64,000 nucleotides of DNA from Erythrobacter sp. 3-20A1M. Lineage in GTDB: Bacteria; Pseudomonadota; Alphaproteobacteria; Sphingomonadales; Sphingomonadaceae. The notes below the pieces were generated by a model. It was given only the letters and a program-made list of their open reading frames with translations. It made no database searches and had not been told where the DNA came from. Position 1 is the stretch's first letter. The number at the start of each line of letters is the position of its first letter. The position numbers and the translations under genes were made by a program. Location: contig NZ_CP045200.1 in the NCBI RefSeq assembly GCF_018636735.1, positions 1,798,001 through 1,862,000 on the forward strand. Reading direction: 5' to 3'. Positions 10,349-20,668 of the stretch are shown here, one piece after another.

Positions 10349-11809
10349 TTATCCGGCCGCGCGCAGCTTTTTCGCGCGTCGGCGTTCCACGCTGGATCCG
10401 ATGCCCGCGGCCTCGCGATATTTCGCGACCGTGCGGCGGGCGATGTCGAACCCTTCCGCTTTCAGCAGGTCGACCAGCTTGTCGTCGGACAGGATTTTCT
10501 TCGGATCCTCGGCATCGGTCAGCGCGCGGATGCGGGCCTTTACCGATTCCGCGCTCGCCCCGTCGCCATCGGCGCTGCCGACGCCGCTGGTGAAGAAATA
10601 TTTGAGCTCGAACGTCCCGCGCTCGCAGTGCAGGTACTTGTTGCTTGTGACGCGGCTGACGGTGCTTTCGTGCATCTCGATCTCTTCCGCCACCCGGCGC
10701 AGGGTCAGCGGCTTCAGCTGGCTGACCCCCTTGGCGAAGAAACCGGCCTGCTGTTCTACGATCTGCGCCGCCACCGCCAGGATGGTCCGCTGGCGCTGGT
10801 CGAGCGCCTTCACCAGCCAGCGCGCATCGGCCAGCTTTTCGCGCAACCAGCCGCGGCTCGCCTTGTCGCGGCAGTCCTCGCGCAGCTCGACCACATATTC
10901 GCGGTTCACCACGACGCGCGGGAGGCTGGCGGGATTGAGCGCGATCTTCCAGCTTCCCGCGCGATCCCGGGTCAGGAGGATGTCGGGCACCACCGCGCCC
11001 GCCTCCGCCGCGCCGAAGGCGAGGCCGGGCCGCGGATCGTAGGCGCGCAGCTCCGCCAGCATGTCGGCGAAATCCTCGTCGTCGACGTCGCACATGCGCT
11101 TGAGCCGCGAAACCTCGCCGCGCGCGACGAGCTCGAGATTGTCGATCAGCCGCGCCATACACGGATCGTAGCGGTCCGCCTCCTTCGCCTGCAGGGCGAG
11201 GCATTCGCCCAGATTGCGCGCGCCGACCCCGGTCGGCTCCAGCGCCTGCACCACTTCGAGCGCGCGTTCCGCCTCGGCCAGCGGCACGCCCAGATCGCGC
11301 GCGACCTCGGCCAGATCGCTGCGCAGATAGCCCGCCTCGTCGAGCAGGCCGATGATGTGGCGCGCGAGGAATTCCTCGCGCACATCGCCCGCCACCGCGC
11401 CGACTTGCGCATCGAGATGTTCGGCCAGCGTTTCGCCGCTGGCGTGTCTTTCCTCGATCCCCGGCAGGTCGTCCGCGGCACCCCCGGGAGCGGACAGCGC
11501 CGTGCCCCAGTCGCCGTCGCCGGTGTCCCGATCGCGGTCGAGCGCGCCGGGATCGATGTCGAGCGCTTCGTCGCCACCTGCGCTGTCGGCCTCGTATTCG
11601 GACGGGGCCTGCGCTTCGCCGAGCTCGTCCCCGCCATCCTCGCGCCGGACCTCGCCCGCTTCCAGCAGCGGATTGGCCTCCAGCGCCTCGCCGATGAAGG
11701 TCTCGATCTCGAGATTGGAGAGCGCCAGCAGCTTGATCGCCTGCTGCAGCTGCGGCGTCATCACCAGCGATTGCGACTGGCGCAGGTCGAGGCGGGGCGC
11801 GAGTGCCAT
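10349..11809 (-). CDS. rpoN: RNA polymerase sigma-54 factor
   Basis: Sigma-54, needed for enhancer-dependent promoters of the -24/-12 type. 486 residues. The N-terminal activator-interaction region has LRQSQSLVMTPQLQQAIKLL (about residues 8-27), followed by an acidic linker (about 50-120), the core-binding and helix-turn-helix region (MHESTVSRVTSNKYL at about 380) and the RpoN box ARRTVAKYRE near residue 462. The ATG at 11809 places region I at the very N-terminus; the frame is open further upstream without similarity. It follows lptB with a 106-bp gap, the usual neighbour pair in proteobacteria. Confidence 0.95.
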   Translation of the reverse strand: MALAPRLDLRQSQSLVMTPQLQQAIKLLALSNLEIETFIGEALEANPLLEAGEVRREDGGDELGEAQAPSEYEADSAGGDEALDIDPGALDRDRDTGDGDWGTALSAPGGAADDLPGIEERHASGETLAEHLDAQVGAVAGDVREEFLARHIIGLLDEAGYLRSDLAEVARDLGVPLAEAERALEVVQALEPTGVGARNLGECLALQAKEADRYDPCMARLIDNLELVARGEVSRLKRMCDVDDEDFADMLAELRAYDPRPGLAFGAAEAGAVVPDILLTRDRAGSWKIALNPASLPRVVVNREYVVELREDCRDKASRGWLREKLADARWLVKALDQRQRTILAVAAQIVEQQAGFFAKGVSQLKPLTLRRVAEEIEMHESTVSRVTSNKYLHCERGTFELKYFFTSGVGSADGDGASAESVKARIRALTDAEDPKKILSDDKLVDLLKAEGFDIARRTVAKYREAAGIGSSVERRRAKKLRAAG

Positions 11810-11915
11810 CAGTGCGTGACCCGGCTCCAGCGGAGCTGTCGCCTCGGAGCGGGCTGGTGCCGGGTCCGGCCGCCAACCCTTGCCCCTCGCGATAGTTTCG
11901 CAAGAGGCCGGATAA

Positions 11916-12713
11916 TCACAACGTGAACCCCTCGCCCAGATAGAGCCGGCGGACATTGGCGTCGGCGACCAGTTCCTCGGGCGTGCCGGCGAACAGCACC
12001 TGGCCGCCATAGATGATGCAGGCGCGGTCCACGATTTCCAGCGTCTCGCGCACGTTGTGGTCGGTGATCAGCACGCCGATGCCGCGCGTCTTCAGATCCT
12101 TTACCAGGTCGCGGATGTCGCTGATCGACAGCGGATCGATTCCGGCGAAGGGTTCGTCGAGCAGCATGATGGATGGCTTCGCCGCCAGCGCGCGGGCGAT
12201 TTCGCACCGGCGCCGCTCGCCGCCCGACAGCGCCATGGCCGGGCTGGTCCTGAGCCGGGTCAGGCCGAATTCGTCGAGCAGACGGTCGAGCTCGGCGGCG
12301 CGCGTATCGGCATCGGGCTCGACCATTTCGAGCACGCAGTTGATGTTCTGCTCCACCGTCATCCCGCGGAAGATGCTGGTTTCCTGCGGCAGATAGCCCA
12401 GGCCCAGAATCGCGCGGCGATACATCGGCAGCTTGGTCACATCCTCCCCATCCATCAGGATGCGGCCCGAATCGGGCTTCACCAGTCCCATGATGGAATA
12501 GAAGCAGGTCGTCTTGCCCGCGCCGTTGGGGCCGAGCAGGCCGAGCACCTCGCCCTTGCCGACGGACAGCGAGATATCGGTGAGGACCGCCCGCTTGTCG
12601 TAGCTCTTGGCGATGGACACGACTTCGAGCCCGCCCTGCGGGATCGGCGGGGCCGCGCTGCGCTCGACTTCCTCGGCGGCGGGCGTGTCGTATTCGGCAT
12701 CCTGTGCGCTCAT
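11916..12713 (-). CDS. lptB: lipopolysaccharide export ABC transporter ATP-binding protein LptB
   Basis: Cytoplasmic ATPase that powers LPS extraction by LptFG and transport across the envelope. 265 residues including a roughly 28-residue variable N-terminal extension. Walker A GPNGAGKTT is at about residues 61-69, then a Q-loop (YLPQE), the signature LSGGERRR at about 164, Walker B IMLLDEPFAGIDP at about 183, and the H-loop ITDHN. The gene is followed by rpoN as in most proteobacteria. lptC and lptA, which commonly precede it, are not here; a small divergent membrane-protein gene occupies that side. Confidence 0.94.
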   Translation of the reverse strand: MSAQDAEYDTPAAEEVERSAAPPIPQGGLEVVSIAKSYDKRAVLTDISLSVGKGEVLGLLGPNGAGKTTCFYSIMGLVKPDSGRILMDGEDVTKLPMYRRAILGLGYLPQETSIFRGMTVEQNINCVLEMVEPDADTRAAELDRLLDEFGLTRLRTSPAMALSGGERRRCEIARALAAKPSIMLLDEPFAGIDPLSISDIRDLVKDLKTRGIGVLITDHNVRETLEIVDRACIIYGGQVLFAGTPEELVADANVRRLYLGEGFTL

Positions 12714-12864
12714 GGGTCAACCTCTAGCATCCGATCGCGCGGTTTGAACCCCCGATCGATCGATTTGGCAGGGTCCGTGCATGCAACGCACGATAGTCGC
12801 AAACTTGCGTCGAACCGGACTCTCTGGAATAAACCTTGCCAAGAGAAGGTGGGAGAAGAGCGTG

Positions 12865-13245
12865 ATGGATCAACAAGCGCACAGGATCGCCAATCGGCAC
12901 GAGGCCGCCATTCCGGCGAAACGCGACTGGCGCAGGAAGATGAGCGATCACGTCGCCAGCGCGCTGCTGGTCTATACCGGCCTGCAGATTTTCGTGACGG
13001 TGCAGGCGATGGCCGAGGGGCTGCCGTCGATGCTGCCCTATCTGGCGCTGGTCATCCTGGTCGCGGGCATCATCCCGGCCTGTCGCGCGTTCGAGCGGCG
13101 CTGGGCGAAGCTGGACGATGCCGCCGCCACCGACCCGGCGATGAAGGGACCGTTCGTGCGCGATGCCATCACCTTGTGGGTGATCGCGATCGGACTGCCA
13201 TTCGTCATCACTTTCGCCTTCAAGCTGGCCTACACGCTGTTTTGA
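12865..13245 (+). CDS. conserved-looking small membrane protein of unknown function
   Basis: A 126-residue protein that I do not recognise. It has a charged N-terminus (about residues 1-28) and three hydrophobic segments at about 30-50, 58-78 and 98-122, so it is probably an inner-membrane protein with three helices. The ATG at 12865 is chosen because AGGTGGGAGAAGAG precedes it. It sits divergent from lptB and just ahead of the BON-MscS channel gene, 38 bp apart, so the two may be co-transcribed. Coding is supported by the strong ribosome site and good periodicity of hydrophobic residues. Confidence 0.65.
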   Translation: MDQQAHRIANRHEAAIPAKRDWRRKMSDHVASALLVYTGLQIFVTVQAMAEGLPSMLPYLALVILVAGIIPACRAFERRWAKLDDAAATDPAMKGPFVRDAITLWVIAIGLPFVITFAFKLAYTLF

Positions 13246-13283
13246 GGCGGAACTCCACGCCGGTTCGCCGCTTGAACCGGGTG

Positions 13284-14693
13284 ATGGGATCGCGGTCTAT
13301 CCTGAAGACATTTCTCTCGGCACTGGCCGCGCTGGTCGCGGTCGTGACCCTGCCGGGCATTGCCAGCGCGCAATTGCCGACCGCGAGTGCGTCGCCGACC
13401 CCCACGGTTGCCGCGCCCGCGATCGATACATCCACCGATCCGAATACCGATACGCGGATCGCGCAGCGGCTGCGCGGTATCTTCGGGGAACTGCCGGCCT
13501 ACACCAATGTGCAGCTACGGGTCAGCGACGGGGTCGTCACGCTGAGCGGTAGCGTCGCCGATGCTGCCGATATCGAACGGGCGGAGGCGATCGCCAGCCG
13601 GGTCGAAGGCGTGGTCACGGTGGAGAACGGTCTCACCCGCGACGCTTCGCTGGGGGAGGGGCTGAACGCTATCGGCGCGCTGTCGGGCAAGCTGCGCGGC
13701 CTGGTGAACATGCTCCCGCTGATCGGTCTCGCGCTGGCCGTGGCCCTGCTGATCGCGATGGTGGGCTATCTGCTCGGCGGGTTCGGGCGGCTCTGGCACC
13801 GGATCGCGCCAAACGGCTTCCTCGCCGAACTGATCGGCAGCGCGGTGCGTTTCGTCTTCGTCCTGCTCGGCATCGTGGTGGCGCTGGACATGGTCGGTGC
13901 AGGCGCACTGCTCGGCGCGGTGCTGGGCGGCGCGGGCGTCATCGGCATCGCGCTGGGCTTTGCGATGCGCGACCTGATCGAGAACTACGTCGCCTCGATC
14001 ATGCTCAGCGTGCGCCAGCCGTTCCGCGCCAACGATCACGTCCTGATCGACGATCTGGAAGGGCGCGTCATCCGGCTGACCAGTCGCGCGACCGTGCTGA
14101 TGACGCTGGACGGCAACCATTTGCGCATTCCCAATTCCACCGTCTTCAAGGCGGTGATCGTCAATTACACGCGCAATCCGCAGCGGCGCTTCGACTTCGC
14201 GCTGGGGGTGGATGCGGACGACGATCCGCGCGCCGCCCGGCGGCTGGGGCGCGACACGCTGGCGGGCCTGCCCTTCGTGCTGGCCGACCCGGCTCCGGAG
14301 GCGCGGATAGAGGAGGTCGGCGATTCGAACATCGTGATCCGCTTCCTCGCCTGGATCGACCAGACCGAGGCGGATTTCTTCAAGGCGCGGTCGAACGCCA
14401 TCCCTGCGGTCAAGGACGCGCTGGAGGCGGCCGGGTTCGGCCTGCCGGAGCCGATCTATCGCCTGCGCTTCGATCCGCGCTCGGCCAAGCTGCCGCTGGA
14501 AACCGAGGTGGCAGAAGCTACGTCCACGGCTGCGGCGTCGCCAACGACATCACCGGCGCCGAAACCCGCGCCGTCAGCGCATCCGGACGAGGATGTGAGG
14601 CCCGCCGACGAGATCGCGGGCATGGTGGCGGCGGAGCGGCGCGCGGAAACGAAGGACAAGGACCTGCTCGATAGCGGCAGGCCGATCGAGTAA
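13284..14693 (+). CDS. MscS-family mechanosensitive channel with N-terminal BON domain
   Basis: A 469-residue envelope protein. It has a signal-type hydrophobic N-terminus (about 7-29, cleavage near ASAQ) and a BON domain (about 55-115, with VQLRVSDGVVTLSGSV), which is known to bind membranes or osmotic ligands in periplasmic proteins. An MscS-like core follows, with helices at about 150-172 and 188-250 and the Gly/Ala-rich pore-lining helix GVIGIALGFAMRDLIENY. The soluble beta domain (about 255-300) contains LRIPNSTVFKAVIVNYTRNP. A Thr/Ala/Pro-rich tail ends it. It probably releases solutes on membrane tension. The BON-MscS fusion differs from the plain MscS at 33108-34193. Confidence 0.85.
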   Translation: MGSRSILKTFLSALAALVAVVTLPGIASAQLPTASASPTPTVAAPAIDTSTDPNTDTRIAQRLRGIFGELPAYTNVQLRVSDGVVTLSGSVADAADIERAEAIASRVEGVVTVENGLTRDASLGEGLNAIGALSGKLRGLVNMLPLIGLALAVALLIAMVGYLLGGFGRLWHRIAPNGFLAELIGSAVRFVFVLLGIVVALDMVGAGALLGAVLGGAGVIGIALGFAMRDLIENYVASIMLSVRQPFRANDHVLIDDLEGRVIRLTSRATVLMTLDGNHLRIPNSTVFKAVIVNYTRNPQRRFDFALGVDADDDPRAARRLGRDTLAGLPFVLADPAPEARIEEVGDSNIVIRFLAWIDQTEADFFKARSNAIPAVKDALEAAGFGLPEPIYRLRFDPRSAKLPLETEVAEATSTAAASPTTSPAPKPAPSAHPDEDVRPADEIAGMVAAERRAETKDKDLLDSGRPIE

Positions 14694-14713
14694 CGCCCGC
14701 GTCGCGCGGCGGC

Positions 14714-15262
14714 TCAGCCGTTCTTCTTCGCCGCCTCGCTCTTCGCCAGTTCGATCGCCTCGAGCACGACACGGCGCGCTTCGGCCGCATCGCCCCACTG
14801 CCCGATCCGCACCCACTTCTCCTTCTCCAGATCCTTGTAATGGGTGAAGAAGTGCTCGATCTGCTGGAAGATGATGCTCGGCAGATCCTTGGTCTCACCG
14901 ACGTCGGAATAATAGGGGAAGGTGGTGTCGAGCGGCACGCAAACCAGCTTCTCGTCGCCGCCATGCTCGTCCTCGAGATTGAGGACGCCGATCGGGCGGG
15001 CGCGGACCACGCAGCCGGGGATGAAGGGACTGCGCGCGATCACCAGCGCGTCGAGCGGATCGCCGTCGGGGCTGAGCGTGTGGGGCACGAAACCGTAATT
15101 CGCCGGATAGCGCATCGGGGTGTGCAGGATGCGGTCGACGAACAGCGCGCCCGATTCCTTGTCGAACTCGTACTTCACGGGCTCGCCGCCGGTCGGCACC
15201 TCGATGATGACGTTGAGTTCCGCGGGCGGGTTGGGCCCGGTGGGGATCAGGTCGATACGCAT
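14714..15262 (-). CDS. ppa: inorganic pyrophosphatase (family I)
   Basis: Soluble hexameric type I pyrophosphatase, hydrolysing PPi to two phosphates. 182 residues. The signature DGDPLDALV is at about residues 66-74, and the Mg-binding and substrate residues KYEFDKESG (about 30-38) and MRYPANYGFVPHT are present. The ATG at 15262 matches the usual MRIDLIP N-terminus, and the upstream codons in frame are not part of the family. It lies downstream of the M61 peptidase gene on the same strand with a 126-bp gap. Confidence 0.96.
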   Translation of the reverse strand: MRIDLIPTGPNPPAELNVIIEVPTGGEPVKYEFDKESGALFVDRILHTPMRYPANYGFVPHTLSPDGDPLDALVIARSPFIPGCVVRARPIGVLNLEDEHGGDEKLVCVPLDTTFPYYSDVGETKDLPSIIFQQIEHFFTHYKDLEKEKWVRIGQWGDAAEARRVVLEAIELAKSEAAKKNG

Positions 15263-15388
15263 GGGGGTCTTTTTTTCCGTATTCTCTAGAAACGAGGACG
15301 CGCGACGGGGCCTAGGCAACCGTCGCGCGCATCGCAACGCATTTTGTGCGGCGCGGCAAAGCCTGCCCCGCCGCTGCGTCGGGCGGGC

Positions 15389-17350
15389 TCAGCCGCCGGT
15401 GCGCGGTGCCAGCAGCCGGTCGAGCCCTTGCTCACCCTCTCCGGTCTTTTCCAGATAGGGATAGCGCAGCCCGCCGTGATAATCGATTTTCACGGTGCGA
15501 TAGGCATCGCCGCGTTTCACCATCAGCTCGATCGGGTCCTTCGTCCCCTTGGCCGCGGTGATCGCGTCCATGATCGCTTCCTTCGAATAGGCGGTGCCAT
15601 TCACGGCCAGGATCTGGCTGCCGTCGACCAGCCCCGCATCGAAGGCCGGCCCGTCCCACAACGTGGAGCTGACCGTGCCGTTGTCAGTCAGGTTGACCCC
15701 CAGCGAGTAGGTAAGGCTGGTATAGTTGTACCCGCCCATGCGCCCCTTGTCGTAGCTGTTGGGCTCTTCCTTCCAGACCAGCTTGTATCCGGCCATGTTC
15801 AGGCCGCGCAGCGGTGCGGGCTGGTTGACCCCGTACAGGCGGGTGGTGAGGAAGGTGGCCCAGTCGTAGGGGTAGACGCCGTTCAGCGTGGAGACGACCT
15901 CGTCGAAATCGTAGGGCAGTTCGCCCCAGTCCCCGTCGCGCACGCCGAAGAACGCCTTGGCGAAATCGTCCAGCCCCTTCGCCCCGTTCGTGCCTTCGCG
16001 GATGATCTGGTCGGCCTCGAGCCAGACCAGCGCGCCCTCGACGTAATAGTCCTCGCTGCGGCTGAGCGAGGAATAGGGCAGCGGCGCGCGCGAATTGATG
16101 ATCGGATCGTGCGTAGTATCCTCGACCGAGCGATAGGCGCGGCCCGGCTGGCCTTCGGCATAGTTCGCGGCATAGGTCGCGAAGGCATCGAGGAAGGTCT
16201 GCTTCTTCTGCAGCCCGCTGCGCGCGGCGAGGACCCAGCCCCAGAACTGGGTCTGCCCCTCGTACACCCACAGCAGCGTGTCCTGCATCGGGGTGCGATA
16301 GTCGGGCGTCCAGAGGTCGGACGGACGGCGGAACTTGCCGTTCCAGCTGTGCACCAGTTCGTGGCTGACGACATTGTGGTCCCAGTCCATCGCATCCCAG
16401 TCGGTCAGCGCGGTCGGCTCGTACTGGTTCTCGGCCGAGCGGTGATGCTCCAGCCCGATCCCGCCCATAGTGTCGGTCATCGCCAGCAGGATGTCGTAAT
16501 GGTCGAAATGGCGCGCGCTGAACAGCGCGTCGGCCTCGTCGATCAGCTTCTCGAAATGCGCGAGGTTTTCCGGCGCGAGCTCGAGATATTTCGGCTTGTC
16601 GGCGATGGCGTCGAGCTTCACCGCCGGATCGAGCTGCCACTGCTTGGCATATTTGCCCGCGAAGATCGGGGAATCGACCAGCGTTTCGTAATCGACGGTC
16701 TGCCAGGTGACCGTATCGCCGCTGCGCCTCTGCCCGTCCAGCGCGGTGAAGGCGGTCCATCCGGCCGGGAATTTCACCGTCGGCTTGATCGCGATGCGGC
16801 GGGTGTAATGGCCCGCGGGGTAGAAGCTCATCTTCTCCCACTGCAGGTTCAGCATTTCGGGCGTCATCGTGATCCGCCCCTCGCTGCCGTCTACCGGCGA
16901 GGTGTGGACGAAATTCGCGACCACGTTCTTCGCCCCCTGCGGGACCGAGACGATGATCTCGTACACGTCGAGCGGATTGCGGGTCCATTCCAGCGTCTTC
17001 CCGCCGGAGGTGAACTGGAACCCGCTGACGAGGTTGATCGGGCCGCGCGCGGCATGATTGCCGGGCAGCCATTCGGGGAACAGCAGGTGCAGCTCGCGCA
17101 TGCCGCCGGTCACCGGGATCGTTTCCGTCACGCGGTAGATGCCCCGCACCGTATCGGTCGCATCGATGTCGAGCGAGATCGTGCCGCCCGGCCACGCCGT
17201 GTCGCTGGGCAGCGGGGTCTGGTCGGCCAGCTGCTGTTCGACCGGCGCGGAATTGCCCGCGGGGCGAATGTCCTGCGCCGATGCGGGGGCGGAGAGAGGA
17301 AGGGCGAGGAGGGCAGCGGCGAGCGCGGTGCCGAGAGAGAGGTGCTTCAT
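15389..17350 (-). CDS. M61-family metallopeptidase with PDZ domain
   Basis: A 653-residue secreted or periplasmic aminopeptidase of the M61 (glycyl aminopeptidase) family. Signal peptide at about 1-26 ending ASAQ; beta-rich N-domain (about 40-220); zinc site HELVHSWNG near residue 330, with the downstream Glu in WVYEGQTQFWG near 365; C-terminal PDZ-like domain (about 550-635) with DGPAFDAGLVDGSQILAVNG. The start at 17350 is chosen because it puts the signal peptide at the N-terminus; an in-frame ATG 16 codons upstream would precede it with a charged stretch. It is divergent from hisS. Confidence 0.9.
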   Translation of the reverse strand: MKHLSLGTALAAALLALPLSAPASAQDIRPAGNSAPVEQQLADQTPLPSDTAWPGGTISLDIDATDTVRGIYRVTETIPVTGGMRELHLLFPEWLPGNHAARGPINLVSGFQFTSGGKTLEWTRNPLDVYEIIVSVPQGAKNVVANFVHTSPVDGSEGRITMTPEMLNLQWEKMSFYPAGHYTRRIAIKPTVKFPAGWTAFTALDGQRRSGDTVTWQTVDYETLVDSPIFAGKYAKQWQLDPAVKLDAIADKPKYLELAPENLAHFEKLIDEADALFSARHFDHYDILLAMTDTMGGIGLEHHRSAENQYEPTALTDWDAMDWDHNVVSHELVHSWNGKFRRPSDLWTPDYRTPMQDTLLWVYEGQTQFWGWVLAARSGLQKKQTFLDAFATYAANYAEGQPGRAYRSVEDTTHDPIINSRAPLPYSSLSRSEDYYVEGALVWLEADQIIREGTNGAKGLDDFAKAFFGVRDGDWGELPYDFDEVVSTLNGVYPYDWATFLTTRLYGVNQPAPLRGLNMAGYKLVWKEEPNSYDKGRMGGYNYTSLTYSLGVNLTDNGTVSSTLWDGPAFDAGLVDGSQILAVNGTAYSKEAIMDAITAAKGTKDPIELMVKRGDAYRTVKIDYHGGLRYPYLEKTGEGEQGLDRLLAPRTGG

Positions 17351-17453
17351 GATCGCATCCCATGCGCGGATCGGCGCATCCATGCAACAGGGTATCATGC
17401 TTTCGCTTCGCCGCCCGCCGCGCTAAGCGCGCGCCCATGAACAGGATTTGGGC

Positions 17454-18728
17454 ATGAGCAAGAACACACCGCAGGCCATTCGCGGCACGCAGGACATTTT
17501 CGGGGCAGAGGCGGAAAGCTTCGCCTTCGTGGTCGAGACGTTCGAGCGCGTGCGCAAGCTCTACCGCTTCCGCCGCGCCGAAATGCCGGTGTTCGAGAAG
17601 ACCGAGGTGTTCGCCCGTTCGATCGGCGAGACGACCGACATCGTCTCCAAGGAGATGTATTCGTTCGAGGATCGCGGCGGCGATTCGCTGACGCTGCGGC
17701 CCGAATTCACCGCCGGGATCGCGCGCGCCTTCCTCACCAATGGCTGGCAGCAGCACGCGCCGCTCAAGCTGGCGACCCACGGGCCGCTGTTCCGGTACGA
17801 GCGCCCGCAGAAGGGCCGCTATCGCCAGTTCCACCAGATCGACGCGGAGATCATCGGGGCGGCGGAACCGCAGGCGGACGTGGAGCTGCTGGCGATGGCG
17901 GACCAGTTGCTGCGCGAGCTGGGTATCTCCGGCGTAACGCTGCATCTCAACACGCTGGGCGATGGCGACAGCCGCGAGGCATGGCGCGCCGCGCTGGTCG
18001 AGCACTTCCGCGCCGTGAAGGACGAGCTTTCGGAGGATTCGCAGGAGCGGCTGGAGAAGAACCCGCTGCGCATCCTCGACAGCAAGGACCGGCGCGACCA
18101 GCGCTTCGTCGCCGATGCGCCGAAGATCGACCAGTTCCTGTCGGACGATGCGCGCGCCTTCTTCGATGCCGTCACCAGCGGGCTGGATGCGGCGGGGGTG
18201 AAATGGACCCGCGCCGAGAGCCTGGTGCGCGGCCTCGACTACTACCGCCACACCGCGTTCGAGTTCGTCCCCGACGAGGGCAGCGACGCCGCGGCGAAGC
18301 TAGGCAGCCAGAGCACCGTGCTGGGCGGCGGGCGCTACGACGGGCTGATGGAGAGCCTCGGGGGGCCGTCCACTCCTGCTGTCGGCTGGGCAGCCGGGAT
18401 CGAGCGGCTGGCGATGCTTGTGGGGGAGAAGGAAGAATCCGCGCTGGACCTCGCCCTGGTTGTGGAGGGCGAAACCGAGCAGCTTCATACTGTATGCGTG
18501 CGGACCGCCATGATGGCGCGAAGCGAAGGCGTGACGGTCGACACGTTTGCCGCTGGATCGCCGCGTAAACGGTTCGACAAGGCCGTAAAAAGCGGAGCCA
18601 AGGTCATCATGGCCTACAGCGAGGATAGCGAAGGCAAGCTCCAGCCGCCGCGTTTGAAAGGCGATGAAGCTGATATCGAACGTGTCGGACATGCCCTGCG
18701 CGGATTTGCCATGAAACTGCGCGGCTAA
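17454..18728 (+). CDS. hisS: histidine-tRNA ligase
   Basis: Class II aminoacyl-tRNA synthetase charging tRNA-His. 424 residues. Motif 1 region IRGTQDIF at the N-terminus, motif 2 [16 protein letters not shown] at about residues 110-125, histidine-binding [15 protein letters not shown] (about 255-269), GGGRYDGL at about 289, motif 3 GWAAGIERL at about 306, and an anticodon-binding C-domain (about 325-420). The ATG at 17454 is preceded by AGGA nine bases away. It is followed five bases later by prfA, then prmC, forming a translation operon. Confidence 0.96.
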   Translation: MSKNTPQAIRGTQDIFGAEAESFAFVVETFERVRKLYRFRRAEMPVFEKTEVFARSIGETTDIVSKEMYSFEDRGGDSLTLRPEFTAGIARAFLTNGWQQHAPLKLATHGPLFRYERPQKGRYRQFHQIDAEIIGAAEPQADVELLAMADQLLRELGISGVTLHLNTLGDGDSREAWRAALVEHFRAVKDELSEDSQERLEKNPLRILDSKDRRDQRFVADAPKIDQFLSDDARAFFDAVTSGLDAAGVKWTRAESLVRGLDYYRHTAFEFVPDEGSDAAAKLGSQSTVLGGGRYDGLMESLGGPSTPAVGWAAGIERLAMLVGEKEESALDLALVVEGETEQLHTVCVRTAMMARSEGVTVDTFAAGSPRKRFDKAVKSGAKVIMAYSEDSEGKLQPPRLKGDEADIERVGHALRGFAMKLRG

Positions 18729-18733
18729 TCGTC

Positions 18734-19801
18734 ATGCAAGTCCCCCCCGAACGCCTCGACCAGATCGCCAACCGCTTCGCCGAAATCGAGGCGCGGCTGG
18801 CTTCGGGTACGCTCGAGGGCGACGCGTTCGTGCAGGCGAGCCGCGACTATGCCGAGCTGGAGCCGGTCGCCCGCATCGCCGCCGAGGTGCGCGGCGCGCG
18901 CGAGGAGATCGCCGGGCTGGAGGATATGCTCGCTGACCCGGAGATGCGCGCCATGGCGGAGGATGAGCTGGCCGCGATCCGCGCGAGCCTGCCGGAAAAA
19001 GAGCGCCAGCTCGCGCTCGCCATGCTGCCGCGCGACAGCGCCGATGCCAAGCCCGCGATGCTCGAAATCCGCGCGGGCACGGGCGGCGACGAGGCGGCGC
19101 TGTTCGCGGGCGACCTTTACCGCATGTACGAACGTTTCGCGGGTGAGCAGGGCTGGAAGGTCGAGCCGGTCAGCATGAGCGCGTCCGAAGTCGGCGGCTT
19201 CAAGGAAATCGTCGCCAACGTCACCGGCACCGGCGTGTTCGCGAAATTGAAGTTCGAAAGCGGCGTCCACCGCGTGCAGCGCGTGCCCGAGACCGAGAGC
19301 GGCGGGCGCATCCACACCAGCGCCGCGACCGTCGCCGTGTTGCCCGAGCCGGACGAGGTCGATGTGCAGATCGACGCGGGCGACCTCAAGATCGACACCT
19401 ATCGCGCGAGCGGCGCGGGCGGGCAGCACGTCAACACGACCGACTCCGCGATCCGCATCACGCATCTGCCGACCGGCCTCGTCGTCACCTGCCAGGACGG
19501 GCGCAGCCAGCACAAGAACCGCGAGAAGGCGATGCAGGTGCTGCGCGCGCGGCTTTACGAGCAACAGCGCGAGGCGACGCAGGGGGCCGAGGCCGAGGCG
19601 AGGAAGGCGATGGTGGGTTCGGGCGACCGCTCCGAACGGATCCGCACCTACAATTTCCCGCAAGGGCGCGTGACCGATCACCGGATCGGGCTGACGCTGC
19701 ACAAGCTGCCCGAAATCATCGCCGGACCGGGCCTCGCCGAACTGATCGACGCGCTGACCGCCGAGGACGAGGCCAAGCGGCTGGCGGCGCTGGATACGTG
19801 A
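18734..19801 (+). CDS. prfA: peptide chain release factor 1
   Basis: Class I release factor recognising UAA and UAG stop codons. 355 residues. The catalytic GGQ motif lies in [15 protein letters not shown] at about residues 226-240. The codon-recognition domain precedes it, with the beta-strand region [11 protein letters not shown] just before the GGQ domain. It lies directly after hisS and overlaps prmC by four bases (GTGA), a functional pairing because PrmC methylates the Gln of GGQ. Confidence 0.97.
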   Translation: MQVPPERLDQIANRFAEIEARLASGTLEGDAFVQASRDYAELEPVARIAAEVRGAREEIAGLEDMLADPEMRAMAEDELAAIRASLPEKERQLALAMLPRDSADAKPAMLEIRAGTGGDEAALFAGDLYRMYERFAGEQGWKVEPVSMSASEVGGFKEIVANVTGTGVFAKLKFESGVHRVQRVPETESGGRIHTSAATVAVLPEPDEVDVQIDAGDLKIDTYRASGAGGQHVNTTDSAIRITHLPTGLVVTCQDGRSQHKNREKAMQVLRARLYEQQREATQGAEAEARKAMVGSGDRSERIRTYNFPQGRVTDHRIGLTLHKLPEIIAGPGLAELIDALTAEDEAKRLAALDT

Positions 19802-20652
19802 CAACCGTAGGCGAAGCGTTGCGCCTTGCCACGGCGCGCCTGTCCGCCACCTCCGACACCGCGCGGCTCGATGCCGAGCTGCTTATGGCCCATGCGCTGG
19901 GCGTCTCGCGTTCGGCCATGCTGCTGCACCACATGCGCGATCCTGCGCCCGATGGCTTCGCCCCGCTGTTCGCGCGGCGGCTGGGCCACGAACCGGTCGC
20001 CTACATCACCGGCAGCGCGGAGTTCTATGGGCTGGAGCTGCAGGTCACGCCAGCCGTGCTGATCCCGCGCGGCGACAGCGAGACGCTGATCGATGCCGCA
20101 AGGGAGCACTTCGCCGATCGCGAATCGCCGCGGCGCATCCTCGACCTCGGCACCGGGTCGGGCGCGCTGCTGCTGGCGGCGCTGTCGCTGTGGCCCGAAG
20201 CGCAAGGCGTGGCCCTAGACGCGTCGATGCCCGCGCTGCGGGTGGCGCAGTGCAATGCGATGAAGCTGGGACTGGCGGAGCGGAGCCGCTTTCTGCGGCG
20301 CAGCTGGCGCAAGGGCGACTGGCAGCGCGATCTGGGCATGTTCGAACTTGTCTTGTGCAACCCGCCCTATGTGGAAGATGACGCTGCACTCGACCCCTGC
20401 GTCCGCGGCCACGAGCCCGCAGCTGCGCTGTTCGCCGGGGCGGACGGGCTTGCCGACTATCGCGTATTGGTGCGGCAACTGGATGCGCTGCTGAGCCCAG
20501 CGGGCGTGGCCGTGCTCGAAATCGGCGCGACGCAGGCGGGGGCGGTGTCCGACCTGGCCGTTTCCGCCGGTGCCACGGTAGAGGTGGCGCGCGACCTTGC
20601 CCACAGGGACCGCGCGCTTATTCTGCGCTGGGGTCTTGGCAAAGGCGAATAG
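19798..20652 (+). CDS. prmC: peptide chain release factor N5-glutamine methyltransferase
   Basis: SAM-dependent methyltransferase that modifies the Gln of the GGQ motif in release factors. 284 residues. The N-terminal helical domain has the [17 protein letters not shown] pattern (about residues 62-78) and PRGDSETL. The SAM motif is [14 protein letters not shown] at about 117-130, and the substrate Gln-binding NPPY motif is at about 185-188. The GTG start at 19798 overlaps the prfA stop. Its position directly behind its substrate gene is the usual arrangement. Confidence 0.95.
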   Translation: MTTVGEALRLATARLSATSDTARLDAELLMAHALGVSRSAMLLHHMRDPAPDGFAPLFARRLGHEPVAYITGSAEFYGLELQVTPAVLIPRGDSETLIDAAREHFADRESPRRILDLGTGSGALLLAALSLWPEAQGVALDASMPALRVAQCNAMKLGLAERSRFLRRSWRKGDWQRDLGMFELVLCNPPYVEDDAALDPCVRGHEPAAALFAGADGLADYRVLVRQLDALLSPAGVAVLEIGATQAGAVSDLAVSAGATVEVARDLAHRDRALILRWGLGKGE

Positions 20653-20668
20653 GCGCGCTATTTCGCTG

